Shown: positions 41,001-47,138, counted from the stretch's first letter. The stretch is 64,000 bases of DNA from Pampus argenteus (GCA_036937835.1 CM072878.1:11284001-11348000); one strand, 5' to 3'. Notes: generated from the sequence alone by a model not told the origin. Made by a program: numbers and translations.

Positions 41001-42651
41001 TTCAATAACTGATCAACAGAAAATTCCTCGACAGTGTGATGGTGTAATGTGATAAACGCACAAATGCCAAAAATCTGACAGATGATTGGCTGTTTTACAT
41101 AAAAGTAAATTTTTGGCAGCTCTTGAATTTTTTTCACAGGCATATTGGTGTTTTGTTTTAATGTTTTATTCACAAAATGATTAATTGAGAAAAATATTGG
41201 CAGATGAATCAATTATGAAAATAATTGTTTGTTACCCAGACCAATTATAACTGTAAGTGACACTGAATATGATATTATTGAAGTAAAAGGTGATATCAGA
41301 GGTCTGAGTGGGACAGCTGGCAGGACAACCTCACTAATACACAACATTAATGTGCACAAGGACGTTTAAAAAAAATCATTAAATGTTCAAAGCATTTGAC
41401 TAATAACAGGAAAATTAGGCTACACCAGGCATCTAACCAAGTGTTGCAATATCCAACAAATACTGATTTTGGTTTAACATTTTGCAAACAAGATCAAAAT
41501 GTAATCATATTGTGGTTAAATAACACCATGTATATTAATGTAGGTCAGAGAAACAGATTCTTGATTCCCAATTGGAAGTCCCAGTACATATCCAGGTGTA
41601 CTACCCAAATATATTCAGTCTCTGGTTGAAAGATAACAAGTATTACAATGTACCAATGCACTATAAAAGTCTAATCTAGTACTCACGCACTATGAACAAG
41701 ATAAAACAATATTATGAATTGTCATTCCAATGTTTTAATAAGGTACATTTTTCTACCTGTATTAGACCAGTACAGTACCTGTGATGAGCTGCATTAGGTG
41801 TAGAGCCGGTTCTGTCCTTAAGCAGCCCAACCAAACTGTCATCACTAAAAGCACCCAGCTCTCCTGTCACCCAGTCAGGGAGACCTGCATTGCTGTGCTC
41901 CATAGACCGCCGATTCAGTGGCTCGTCAAAATAAATGGACTAGAAATCAAAATTCAAAGAGATGAGAGATGATGTTCAGGTTATTTAAGCTGTTCAGTGT
42001 ATGCTATCCATGGCAATGATATTTACTGGCGTTTACCTGCATTAGAAGCGACAATCTGATTTTCCATACACTGTGTCTTTACTAACATTCGCAATACAGT
42101 GATATTTGTGATTTAATGAAGCAGTCTTCCTTACCATATAGGTAGGGAGTGTTTTGAGGCTGCCAGGCTCTGGTTTGCTGGTGAAAGGCCCATCCAGGAC
42201 GCCTCTTTTGAGCATCTGGAGAAGCAAACGGGCATACATGTTGCGGTTCTTACGACCTAGCAGACCTGAGCCACATATTGCTGGGTCACACAGCTTCTTT
42301 ATCCATATGGCACAACACTGGCGCTCTGAGGTCAATGAAGAGAGATGAACAGGAGAAGCTTTGTTACAGCGTAAAAAAAAAAAAATCACATTCATGTAAC
42401 TTTCCAGATAATATATTGGTGTCTAATCAGATTAGTATGCATAACTGTACATGTTATTGAATCATTAAGGAAAAACACAGTGTGCATTTATCATAGCTAC
42501 ATCAGTGATGTTTAGACTATGTTGACGAATAGGGATGAAATGACATCTTACCTGTCCTGTTGGGGTGTTTAAGGACATACGGTTTCATATCCAGTAGAAA
42601 ATGGTCAAACTCTGTGTCCAGCCTTTCCAGTATGTCCTCATGTTTGCTCAT
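3395..42651 (-). CDS. cep112: cep112 (centrosomal protein of 112 kDa, formerly CCDC46), 5' two thirds; 18 coding exons, C-terminus outside the window
   Basis: Exons in transcript order: 42651-42552, 42325-42135, 41939-41779, 36599-36515, 35305-35228, 31234-31187, 31108-31034, 26163-26077, 23710-23611, 23187-23069, 22635-22492, 18626-18472, 18239-18110, 17984-17892, 17678-17619, 16612-16533, 6096-5961, 3502-3395. They total 1950 nt and join in phase with no stop. Residues about 1-97 match the N-terminal DUF4485-type domain of CEP112 (DMKPYVLKHPNRT, GRKNRNMYARLLLQMLKRG); residues about 98-246 are a low-complexity linker; residues about 247-650 are continuous coiled coil with family signatures such as KHTENIQELLEDTN and KSKSLREKQ. 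Family knowledge: CEP112 is a poorly characterised centrosome/spindle-pole coiled-coil protein of about 950 residues, so about 300 C-terminal residues are missing here. The head-to-head neighbour is prkca, as in other vertebrates. Start: the first ATG after a non-coding exon, followed directly by conserved sequence. The function is inferred from the family. Confidence 0.93.
4961..5023. repeat. (AG)n microsatellite
   Basis: About 63 bp of AG dinucleotide with one CC interruption near 5003. It lies inside an approximately 600-bp purine-rich region in a cep112 intron. Confidence 0.95.
5931..5953. repeat. (TG)n tract just downstream of the exon 17 donor of cep112
   Basis: TG on the plus strand, so CA in the cep112 transcript, beginning about 7 nt into the intron after the weak donor GTCTGA. 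Confidence 0.95.
5961..6096 (-). CDS. cep112: cep112 coding exon 17 (residues 569-614)
   Basis: It encodes QADMALEQFKKQVELSSEKT and ends DMKHQ, a clear family match. The only acceptor that keeps phase is TTTGAAG, with little pyrimidine tract. The donor CAG/GTCTGA is weak and is followed at once by a CA tract on the transcribed strand (5953-5931). Confidence 0.87.
8862..8919. repeat. compound (ATG)n-(TA)n-(CA)n microsatellite
   Basis: Consecutive GATGATGAT, TATATATA and ACACACAC blocks that abut the left end of the Tc1 element, which inserted at or next to a TA-rich site. Confidence 0.9.
8917..10273 (-). mobile_element. degenerate Tc1/mariner-type DNA transposon
   Basis: The outer ends are inverted repeats. 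The left end reads AAAGTATTCAGACCCTTCA and the right end, reversed, reads GAAGTATTCAGACCCCTTCA, followed by a related GTTAYGTTGC block. This TIR type is familiar from fish Tc1 elements. The minus strand carries a decayed C-terminal part of the transposase (about 9086-9470), followed toward the higher coordinates by element leader sequence (about 9490-9600). The N-terminal and central coding region is missing, and unrelated AT-rich sequence occupies about 9650-10110. The copy cannot encode an active enzyme. Confidence 0.88.
9086..9470 (-). pseudogene. Tc1 transposase C-terminal fragment, broken
   Basis: The frame at 9461-9129 holds FTFQQDNDP (around the second catalytic Asp), EHLWRDLKMSVLQQFPSNLT, and PKSRCAKLV, all Tc1 transposase hallmarks. 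Between the WPSQ and EHLW blocks several expected residues are missing. Near 9130 the frame shifts: the family C-terminus (ending AKGASTKY and a stop) is readable in another frame at about 9128-9086. The first catalytic Asp and the DNA-binding domain are absent. Confidence 0.88.
12551..12572. repeat. (CA)n microsatellite
   Basis: Eleven CA units in a cep112 intron. Confidence 0.95.
14546..14592. repeat. short imperfect tandem of GACTGGCT/TGGTTGGCT units
   Basis: About 45 bp of four to five degenerate 8-mers in a cep112 intron. Confidence 0.7.
14936..15452. repeat. possible old non-autonomous DNA element
   Basis: The ends are loosely inverted: the left reads TTTACAGGGCACA and the right end reversed reads TTTAAAGGGAACA, 11 of 13 matching. 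The internal segment around 15045-15120 resembles sequence I recall as dispersed in fish genomes. No target-site duplication is clear. Confidence 0.35.
16533..16612 (-). CDS. cep112: cep112 coding exon 16 (residues 543-568)
   Basis: Acceptor ACCTCAG, donor CAG/GTACAT. It encodes VLATLSEAEKERAEAKRKIT then KLEDAL, a charged helix. It exits in phase 2. A 10.4-kb intron follows. Confidence 0.85.
17619..17678 (-). CDS. cep112: cep112 coding exon 15 (residues 523-542)
   Basis: A 60-nt exon with acceptor TTTTTAG and donor AAG/GTATTG. It encodes DQEMTFQQEKDELHI and ends CEKK; the family has a similar DQE-x(5)-EK segment at this point. Phase 0. Confidence 0.83.
17803..17824. repeat. (CA)n microsatellite
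   Basis: CA tract in the intron between cep112 coding exons 14 and 15. Confidence 0.9.
17892..17984 (-). CDS. cep112: cep112 coding exon 14 (residues 492-522)
   Basis: Acceptor ATTCCAG, donor AGG/GTATGA. It encodes TVAQFKQQLLDSEHQRQKQ. 93 nt, phase 0. Confidence 0.88.
18110..18239 (-). CDS. cep112: cep112 coding exon 13 (residues 448-491)
   Basis: Acceptor CTACAG. It encodes RIMVLQKEKEQQ and ends HHEHALSAAK, matching the family's EHALSASK. The donor AAG/GTCCAT is very weak; reading through it stays open for more than 20 codons, so an alternative 3' end is possible. Confidence 0.85.
18472..18626 (-). CDS. cep112: cep112 coding exon 12 (residues 397-447)
   Basis: Acceptor GATCCAG. The donor CG/GTCAGG is non-consensus at positions +3 and +4. 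Coiled coil (VTQEKAQLEIHIASISAELQ). It exits in phase 2, which the next exon requires. Confidence 0.88.
18627..22491 (-). other. cep112 intron between coding exons 11 and 12
   Basis: 3.9 kb with a TA/TG tract at 19078-19113 and a TG tract at 21781-21797. No exon or transposon end was found. Confidence 0.6.
22492..22635 (-). CDS. cep112: cep112 coding exon 11 (residues 349-396)
   Basis: Acceptor CTTCCAG, donor ACC/GTGAGT. Contains VAAEMEQGKFELQKKHTENI then QELLEDTNLRLAKMEAEY, the strongest family match in the window. Phase 0. Confidence 0.95.
23069..23187 (-). CDS. cep112: cep112 coding exon 10 (residues 309-348)
   Basis: Acceptor TGCGCAG, donor AAG/GTATAA. Contains ESQVICESKEKQIAELKKN and ends NEWEKK. 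It enters in phase 1 and exits in phase 0. Confidence 0.92.
23611..23710 (-). CDS. cep112: cep112 coding exon 9 (residues 276-308)
   Basis: Acceptor TTCTTAG, donor AAAG/GTGAGA. It encodes ILDRKNGEIEEMKSLYRAKQ, a clear counterpart of the mammalian segment. It exits in phase 1. Confidence 0.93.
23711..26076 (-). other. cep112 intron between coding exons 8 and 9
   Basis: AT-rich with an A homopolymer at about 25156-25174. Nothing else supported. Confidence 0.55.
26077..26163 (-). CDS. cep112: cep112 coding exon 8 (residues 247-275), start of the coiled coil
   Basis: Acceptor TCTCCAG, donor AAA/GTAAGA. It encodes a charged heptad-rich helix (KVLEAKHQEEKLKMQQ, then RHDADVEK) that matches the family. 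Phase 0. Confidence 0.9.
29769..29792. repeat. (CA)n microsatellite
   Basis: About 12 CA units. Confidence 0.95.
29866..29912 (+). mobile_element. 3' tail fragment of a fish LINE-type retroelement
   Basis: The stretch CTACGGGGATCAATAAAAGT with flanking CTGAACTGACC and a short ATCTCATCTT end resembles the 3' tails of fish Rex/L2-type LINEs. Only the tail is present. Assigned from recall. Confidence 0.4.
31034..31108 (-). CDS. cep112: cep112 coding exon 7 (residues 222-246)
   Basis: A 75-nt exon only 78 bp after the previous one. Acceptor CTATAG, donor GAA/GTATGC. It encodes IFKSSFGKNSIFADDQ and ends SKE. Phase 0; last part of the linker before the coiled coil. Confidence 0.82.
31187..31234 (-). 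CDS. cep112: cep112 coding exon 6 (residues 206-221)
   Basis: A 48-nt exon with acceptor CTTTCAG and donor CCG/GTAAGT. It encodes IENPRYLREKPIHLSP, close to the family block that follows the LNSW motif. Phase 0. Confidence 0.9.
31235..35227 (-). other. cep112 intron between coding exons 5 and 6
   Basis: 4 kb with one MITE-like element (32607-32944). The open frames at 32326-32682 and 32840-33109 largely overlap that element and are not genes. Confidence 0.65.
32607..32944. mobile_element. hAT-like MITE, degenerate
   Basis: About 338 bp. The left end reads TAGGGATACACATTC and the right end reversed reads TGGAGATGCACTGATAC, a pattern typical of hAT-type fish MITEs. The interior has GATACC/GGTATC motifs in inverted orientation on both sides (GGCCGATACC on the left; GTATCAGTGACAATGGGCC on the right, reversed). 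The flanking 8-mers tacgatgc and tatgataa match at 5 of 8, so the target-site duplication is decayed. No coding sequence. Confidence 0.6.
35228..35305 (-). CDS. cep112: cep112 coding exon 5 (residues 180-205)
   Basis: Acceptor CTCCTCAG, donor GGG/GTGAGT. It encodes VDGGLKADVSRDD then SDLEARLNSWDLG, which matches the family's conserved DLEARLNSW block. It is 78 nt and phase 0 on both sides. Confidence 0.9.
36515..36599 (-). CDS. cep112: cep112 coding exon 4 (residues 151-179)
   Basis: Acceptor TTTCTAG, donor ATG/GTTAGT. It encodes RRLYEEKTLSRP then a Ser/Pro-rich linker. The phase 2 entry and phase 0 exit fit both neighbours. Confidence 0.82.
37623..37664. repeat. perfect 42-bp palindrome
   Basis: The 21-base left half begins CATACATGCAGAG and is followed directly by its exact reverse complement, with no spacer (centre ATTATAAT). 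The flanking bases (T and T) break the symmetry. Confidence 0.97.
38050..38088. repeat. (CA)n with CG interruptions
   Basis: Alternating purine-pyrimidine tract, ACAC then ACGCACGCGCACGCGC then ACAC, of the kind that can form left-handed DNA. Confidence 0.9.
40988..41236. mobile_element. fold-back MITE-like repeat
   Basis: The left arm reads GCTGCAATGATTATTCAATA followed by ACTGATCAACAGAAAATT. The right arm, reversed, reads ATTATTTTCATAATTGATTC followed by ATCTGCCAATATTTTTCTC. This inverted arrangement of a GATTAAT-CTGCNGATTATTTTC consensus is common in fish genomes as a short DNA element. About 250 bp, no coding capacity. Confidence 0.55.
41779..41939 (-). CDS. cep112: cep112 coding exon 3 (residues 98-150)
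   Basis: Acceptor TTTCTAG, donor ACAG/GTACTG. It starts SIYFDEPLNRR, matching the end of the conserved N-terminal region, then passes into low-complexity linker (LPDWVTGELGAF). It ends in phase 2. Confidence 0.9.
42135..42325 (-). CDS. cep112: cep112 coding exon 2 (residues 34-97), core of the DUF4485-type domain
   Basis: Acceptor CCTCAG, donor ATG/GTAAGG. It encodes CCAIWIKKLCDP and GRKNRNMYARLLLQMLKRG, then GPFTSKPEPGSLKTLPTYM, the best conserved part of the N-terminal domain. It ends in phase 0. Confidence 0.93.
42552..42651 (-). CDS. cep112: cep112 coding exon 1 (residues 1-33)
   Basis: Start codon at 42651-42649 (MSKHEDILERLD). It contains the conserved DMKPYVLKHPNRT block. Acceptor GAAG precedes base 42656 and the donor is CAG/GTAAGA at 42551. 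It ends in phase 1. Confidence 0.9.
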
Positions 42652-43062
42652 GATGTCTTCAGCAGTAATAATAAATGATTATAGAGGTACTATAACTAGC
42701 ATTGCTTAGCTAGCTACAAATAGTGTTTGGAGCTGACCTATTCTCTGTCTGTCTGTTTCATAGCAGTCATGTGACACGTCGTAGCACAAAACAGTATCAC
42801 GTAATAATAGCACAAGCTGACAACCACAACTACTTATTAGCTCTAAATAACGTGGTTTAAGAGTTGTTTACGATGTTTACGAGTTGAGGGACAGAGAAGA
42901 GCGCAGTGCATTAGCAAACATGCTGCTACCAGCCGAGCTAAAGCAATGCAGTGTAAAGCTCGCTGGGGGTTACGGTTTCTTTAATGAAGATAAATACAGT
43001 ATATTAAAAAAATGACCCAGCGTCCTTTAAAAATGTTCTATACAGACTAAAAAGTGATTTAC

Positions 43063-43110
43063 CTGGAGCGCTGTTTTCGCCGCTCAAATGGTTCAAAACT
43101 TCTGCATTCC
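43063..43110 (-). other. cep112: cep112 non-coding exon 1 (5' UTR), 5' limit uncertain
   Basis: On the minus strand the sequence ends ...CGCTCCAG with donor GTAAATC (GT at 43062-43061). The next acceptor, ...GCTGAAG ending at 42657, lies five bases before the start codon at 42651. This gives an about 0.4-kb first intron wholly within the 5' UTR. The transcription start cannot be read; 43110 is a nominal limit. Confidence 0.5.
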
Positions 43111-44214
43111 CACTCTACGCCACATCCGTTTCCGTGGAGATGAAGCGTCTTCGTGTTGTCATAGAAACTACACATCGATTTCTTCTACGAGATTACGTGG
43201 TTTACGACATCCGGTTCTTACGTTACAAAACAGAGATGTCAATCGAGAGTGAATTAAAAGACATTTTCAGGAGGCTGCCTCACACGGTTAATCGATTATT
43301 GTTCGTAATTAATACGAATGTAAGCCACTTTCATTGTATAGTGGAGCCATGTACGGTTCTTTTTTTATGTGCTTCCCATCTTGTTTTTAGACTATTGGTT
43401 TAATTTGTGCTTTTAAATAATTATGGTATCAACAAGACCTGTGTTTAAGGTAAATATGAAGTAATATGGACAAATAAGATAAATGTCTGCACGGCTGCAA
43501 TAATCGATTGGAAAAGACAAAAAGCGGAAAGCAACATAACAGTTTGTTTCCGAATGGCTTTCACGAAAACCTGCAATGCAGTTTAAATCCACACAGTGGC
43601 GCACAACACCTGCAGTTTGCGGGATGGTCAACAAGAGACAGAGGGTGGGACATGTTGCAAAATTAGCACTTTAATTTTTTCATTAAAATCTGCAGTTTTA
43701 GAATAAAAACAACGTGTCCTGTATGTCACGTACAAATCAAATTTGCATCTTCAAAATTTTATTGTGGAGCCAATTTATGAAACACTTGATCCCGGCCACC
43801 ACATATCTATCGACTATGCACCAGCAGTGTGCAGATTTTTCATTCTACATCATTAAAACTCAAAATGTTAAAGCTATTTTGAATGCAATACTTTACCTAG
43901 TACGTACAGATAGTTATACTACTAGTTGGATGTGACTCCCACTGTAAGATGAATTCTGAACAGCTCCATCGTGTAATTTGTGCTCTGAAATGGGAGTGAA
44001 ATAATCCCACAGTACGTGAAGGCAAACCTCGCCGACGTCACTTTGAATGAAAAAGAAGCGCTCAGCTGTGGTCCAGGCAGAAGGGAGGCGTGCGGTCTGT
44101 TTGGAGCACAGCGCCACTTGTCAAGAGCTCTGAAGAGACAACAACCTTTCAGAAATCGGACCGGACAACACGAAGTTGTGGCCGTGTAGTTTTTGTTTGT
44201 TTTCCCCCCCAATT
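43064..44214. promoter_or_regulatory. head-to-head promoter interval of cep112 (minus) and prkca (plus)
   Basis: The cep112 first donor (43062) and the prkca start codon (44215) are divergent and about 1.15 kb apart. Visible candidate sites are a near-consensus CRE half (TGACGTC on the minus strand, about 44034-44040) 175 bp before the prkca ATG, and GGAA/GGAT cores near 43125 and 43208. Neither gene shows a convincing TATA box. The interval is AT-rich at 43400-43930. Confidence 0.5.
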
Positions 44215-44381
44215 ATGGCTGACCACCTTTTGCATTATAATGACTCGGCTGGCGTTGGGAACCGATTTGCCCGCAAAGGTGCTTTGCGGCAGAAAAATGT
44301 GCATGAAGTGAAAAACCACAAATTTACTGCGAGGTTTTTCAAGCAGCCGACGTTCTGCAGCCACTGTACAGACTTCATATG
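44215..44381 (+). CDS. prkca: prkca exon 1: pseudosubstrate and start of the C1A domain of protein kinase C alpha
   Basis: 167 nt encoding residues 1-56 (last codon split). It starts MADHLLHYNDS. Residues 17-29 (RFARKGALRQKNV) are the autoinhibitory pseudosubstrate, with Ala23 in place of the phospho-acceptor. H35, C48 and C51 are the first zinc ligands of the diacylglycerol-binding C1A finger (FFKQPTFCSHCTDFIW). The donor is ATATG/GTAAGA. Family knowledge: a conventional, calcium- and diacylglycerol-activated Ser/Thr kinase that moves from cytosol to membrane. The assignment to alpha rather than beta rests on the NDS...NRFARKG N-terminus and on the cep112 neighbour; the VKNHKFTARFF segment itself is the beta-type variant. 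Most of the gene (C1B, C2, kinase domain) lies beyond 64,000. Confidence 0.92.
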
Positions 44382-44622
44382 GTAAGAAGCCTTTATTTAC
44401 GCCTGTTTTCAGAGGAGGATTTCCTCAGTTAAGTGTAGCACTGGCTAAGTATTGCCCCCCCCCCCTAATAGATAGCCAGCATTAATCATTTTACCTGTGG
44501 TTCTTAAAGTCAACAGAATAGTGTTAAGTTGTTCATTTAATGAACTTGAGCAGCTTGTCATTTGCGACATGTAGTAAATCTACATGTTTACCATAACAGA
44601 GTTCAATTTGTTTTTGTTGCAG

Positions 44623-44654
44623 GGGATTTGGAAAACAAGGATTTCAATGCCAAG
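44623..44654 (+). CDS. prkca: prkca exon 2 (32 nt)
   Basis: Acceptor TTTTTGTTGCAG, donor CAAG/GTAAGC. It encodes the completion of W56, then GFGKQGFQCQ with one base over, exactly the length and content of the second exon in vertebrate conventional PKC genes. Intron 1 is only 241 bp. No candidate for exon 3 (the segment with the C1A core VHKRCHEFV) is visible before 64,000. Confidence 0.93.
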
Positions 44655-44841
44655 GTAAGCCACTTGCATGTGTGTAGACTGCAACAGAGGTATAAATGCC
44701 AGCCTATCCTGACATGTCGGAGTCAAGGAACAAGCCATGTTCAGCACATCTACTGTAATGTAAGAGTTACTGTGGCCAATTTCTATTCAGGTTAAGCAAT
44801 TCCATGAATCAAAACAAATAGTCATAGAGAAAGTTCAAGGT

Positions 44842-44866
44842 TTTATTGATTTTTTTCCATTTTATT
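44842..44866 (-). terminator. tandem poly(A) signals of the nested gene
   Basis: Two AATAAA hexamers on the minus strand (44866-44861 and 44847-44842), 26 and 45 bases after the stop codon, giving a very short 3' UTR. Confidence 0.7.
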
Positions 44867-44891
44867 CTGAAACACATCCAGGGCCTTGCTG

Positions 44892-44904
44892 TTACCAATT
44901 GGTT
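44892..44904 (-). CDS. nested gene exon 4 (last residues TNW and stop)
   Basis: Acceptor TTGTCTTTCAG, then 13 coding bases ending TGG TAA. The 3' UTR has AATAAA at 44866-44861 and again at 44847-44842. Confidence 0.75.
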
Positions 44905-46154
44905 CTGAAAGACAAGACATTAAACAGTTAGACACATGTTAAAATTAAGCACTGAGAAGTTTTAGTTTTGAAGTAGCAGGCTTACCTTTGAGGGTTCTTT
45001 ACACCTTTAGGAGCAGCTGGTTGACTGGGTGCAGTACTTTTAACAGCCTGTCGGGTGAAAGTCATCGGAACGCGAAACTCTGGAGTGTATCTGGAATTGG
45101 TGACGATACGCCTGCCTCGCTGGTAGCCGTTTCTGGACTGGATGATATAGCTTGAGGGAGGCGGAAGGATTGGTGGACTCACCTCAGCTTTCTGGGTGCC
45201 GAGGACTGGTTCTTGTTTAAGCCAGGAGGAACTCTCAAATGGCTCGTAGTATGTCGGACTGAAGTCGAGGTTCACCATGTCAGATGGATAGACAGAATGG
45301 GCTCCGACATTAGGTAGATAACTGGAGAAAGGGGGGTTCTCTAGTGTGGAAGCATAGTAAGGTGAAAGCCCTGGTTCATTAGCTACGCTATAACCACCCG
45401 CATTACTGGAGACACCACCATAACTTGGAGCAGACAAGCCATCAGTATTCTCAGAGGGATAGTGGAAGACTTCCTCAAAGACAAGATGGGGGACGTTGCG
45501 AGAGCCACCGCCAGCTGCACTGGAGGCAGGGTTTTGGTTTGCAAAGCTATAGTCAATCGCACTATGACTGCTCGCCTGAGGAGCGTAGGACAAAGCATAC
45601 TCTGTATGAGAGACAGGCACCTCACTTGTAGAAGTGTGACTTGCTGATGATAGAGTTTGGATAGGACTCAGCTGAGGCTTTGCTGGATCACTCAACTGGT
45701 TGTTGGGTCTTAAAGGAAAGGCAAGTGGTTTGTCAAGGTTATCCAGTCCCCAGTCATGAGCACTAGGTGCGTTGGGCAGGTTTTGGCTAGTTGGGACCAA
45801 ATCTGTCTGCTGTGCAAGTGAAGTCATAGGAGAGTTGAACACTTCATCATCTCCATCATCTCCAATGTTACGCCAGTCAGACACATACGGATATCCATAA
45901 CCTGTGAAATTAGCAGTTAAGATAAAAGCAGCAAGATATTTCTGAGTGTCAATCAAATAAGACAACAGCCCTTACCTTTTGCAGTTGGCAGACAGTCACT
46001 GCCATTAAGCAGCAAAGAACATATCCAGAAAAACCTGCAGAAGAGGCCAATAAAACATACCTGAATAAATCACTGATGTAAAAAAAATAAAAATAAAAAG
46101 TTCAGAAACTGACAATTTCATTGAAACATACCACACAAGGAGTCCAGAAGCCAT
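44892..46154 (-). CDS. unrecognised secreted, cysteine-free, Ser/Pro/Tyr-rich protein; complete 4-exon gene nested antisense in prkca intron 2
   Basis: Exons 46154-46132, 46034-45976, 45901-44986 and 44904-44892 make 1011 nt (336 residues plus stop), with phases that join exactly. Donors are TG/GTATGT, AAAG/GTAAGG and AAAG/GTAAGC; acceptors are TCTGCAG, TTCACAG and CTTTCAG. Residues 1-22 form a signal peptide (MASGLLVWFFWICSLLLNGS). No cysteine follows residue 22. The mature chain starts near YGYPYVSDWRNIGDDGDDE, is acidic at first, then Ser/Pro/Asn/Tyr-rich and probably disordered (for example SPYYASTLENPPFSSYLP), and ends basic (GYQRGRRIVTNSRYTPEF ... NPQRTNW). No domain is recognised. A TATA box, two E-box repeats and AATAAA signals flank it. 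Secretion is predicted; the role is unknown. An egg-coat or ovary role is only a guess from the promoter layout and low-complexity composition. Confidence 0.85.
44986..45901 (-). CDS. nested gene exon 3 (nearly all of the mature protein)
   Basis: 916 nt, open throughout. The acceptor TTTCACAG and donor CAAAG/GTAAGC are both strong. A stop codon (TAA) lies just past the donor, so intron retention would only remove the last three residues. Confidence 0.9.
45976..46034 (-). CDS. nested gene exon 2 (rest of the signal peptide)
   Basis: 59 nt encoding WFFWICSLLLNGSDCLPTAK. Acceptor CTCTTCTGCAG, donor GTAAGG. The hydrophobic run FFWICSLLL, a small residue near the cut site and a polar start of the mature chain are typical of a secretory signal. 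Confidence 0.85.
46132..46154 (-). CDS. nested gene exon 1 (start codon and first part of the signal peptide)
   Basis: ATG at 46154-46152 in the context AAGCC-ATG-G, then seven codons (MASGLLV) and two bases. Donor GTATGT at 46131. Confidence 0.82.
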
Positions 46155-46269
46155 GGCTTTGAGTTGAGGAGTAGCACCCTATACTCCTCAGGAGCTATGA
46201 TATGAGCCAGGTGACTAAATGGTACAAGAGTGTAACCTCTAACCTTACTAGTTCAGCCTTTGTGTCTCT

Positions 46270-46276
46270 TTTTATA
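46270..46276 (-). promoter_or_regulatory. TATA box of the nested gene
   Basis: TATAAAA on the minus strand (context CCAGTATAAAAAGAG), 116 bp upstream of the start codon. It predicts a transcription start near 46245 and a 5' UTR of about 90 nt without introns. Confidence 0.75.
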
Positions 46277-46310
46277 CTGGTGCTCCGAGTCTCACTTAAC
46301 GAAGACCATT

Positions 46311-46358
46311 AGCAACAGGTGCCCAAAGAGCAATTAGTGTCCAAATGAGCAACAGGTG
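46311..46358. promoter_or_regulatory. duplicated E-box 11-mer upstream of the nested gene
   Basis: AGCAACAGGTG occurs twice exactly (46311-46321 and 46348-46358), 37 bp apart and 35-72 bp upstream of the TATA box. Each contains the E-box CAGGTG/CACCTG. A third CAGGTG lies in the predicted leader (46208-46213). E-boxes near a TATA box are a feature of FIGLA-driven oocyte genes, but other bHLH or zinc-finger factors bind the same core. Confidence 0.5.
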
Positions 46359-47138
46359 TGGCAGATGGACAACCCCACCCATTGTCTCAGTGTAAAACCC
46401 ACTCTGCGTGATTTATACTGAGAAATTGTATACTTTTGTTTCATTGAGGAACGCATGACACTTGACATTTGACTTGGTAAATGTCAGGGTACCACATATG
46501 CCCTGAAATCAACACCCTGTTGTCGCCATCTTTGCTAGTCTAACATTTCTCTCTAGACATCTAAAACTGTTGCAGCTGAGGAGGAAAATGGCAAAGGAAA
46601 GGGCCAACAGAGAGGGAGACAAAGATGAGTGAGTGAGGTGAAATAAAGTTTATATCACCAGAAGAAGGGGCTTTTAGACAGAAGGCAAACACAAATATAA
46701 TGTAAAAAAAAAAAAAAAAAATGAGGAAGGACTGGATGGAGTCAATTAAGTTTATAGAAATTCTATGTAAGATATGTTACATTTTGAAGGCGTCGCTGCA
46801 GCTCAATTTGCATATGCACCAGTACATAAATAGATGCATGGCACAGCAACTCTATTGCCACAAGCTTTACGTGTGACAGGATTACTGAGATTGATTTTAA
46901 AGCATGATCTAACACTTTAAAAAGGCTTAATCGTCATGCCAGGAGGGCTGGGACTGTAGAACTGCTGTGCTTTTTTTATCTTTTTAAATGATATGTTTTT
47001 GCCTTTTAATGGAGAGCTGATAGTACAGAAACACAGAGAGGTATGACATAAAACAAGGGTCCCAAGACAGAGTTGAACTAGAGATGTAACCATTCAGCTA
47101 CTAGGGAAATCCATGCTTTTTTAAGGTGGCAATCTAAT

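Larger units (their letters stand above)
36600..41778 (-). other. cep112 intron between coding exons 3 and 4
   Basis: 5.2 kb. Contains a perfect 42-bp palindrome (37623-37664), a CA/CG alternating tract (38050-38088) and a fold-back MITE (40988-41236). Confidence 0.65.

Noticed and set aside
44982..45965. Single-exon reading of the nested gene starting at MSYLIDTQ
   Set aside because: Its first 21 codons are intron sequence. A strong acceptor (TTTCACAG at 45902) joins in phase to an upstream exon with a signal peptide and a better start codon.
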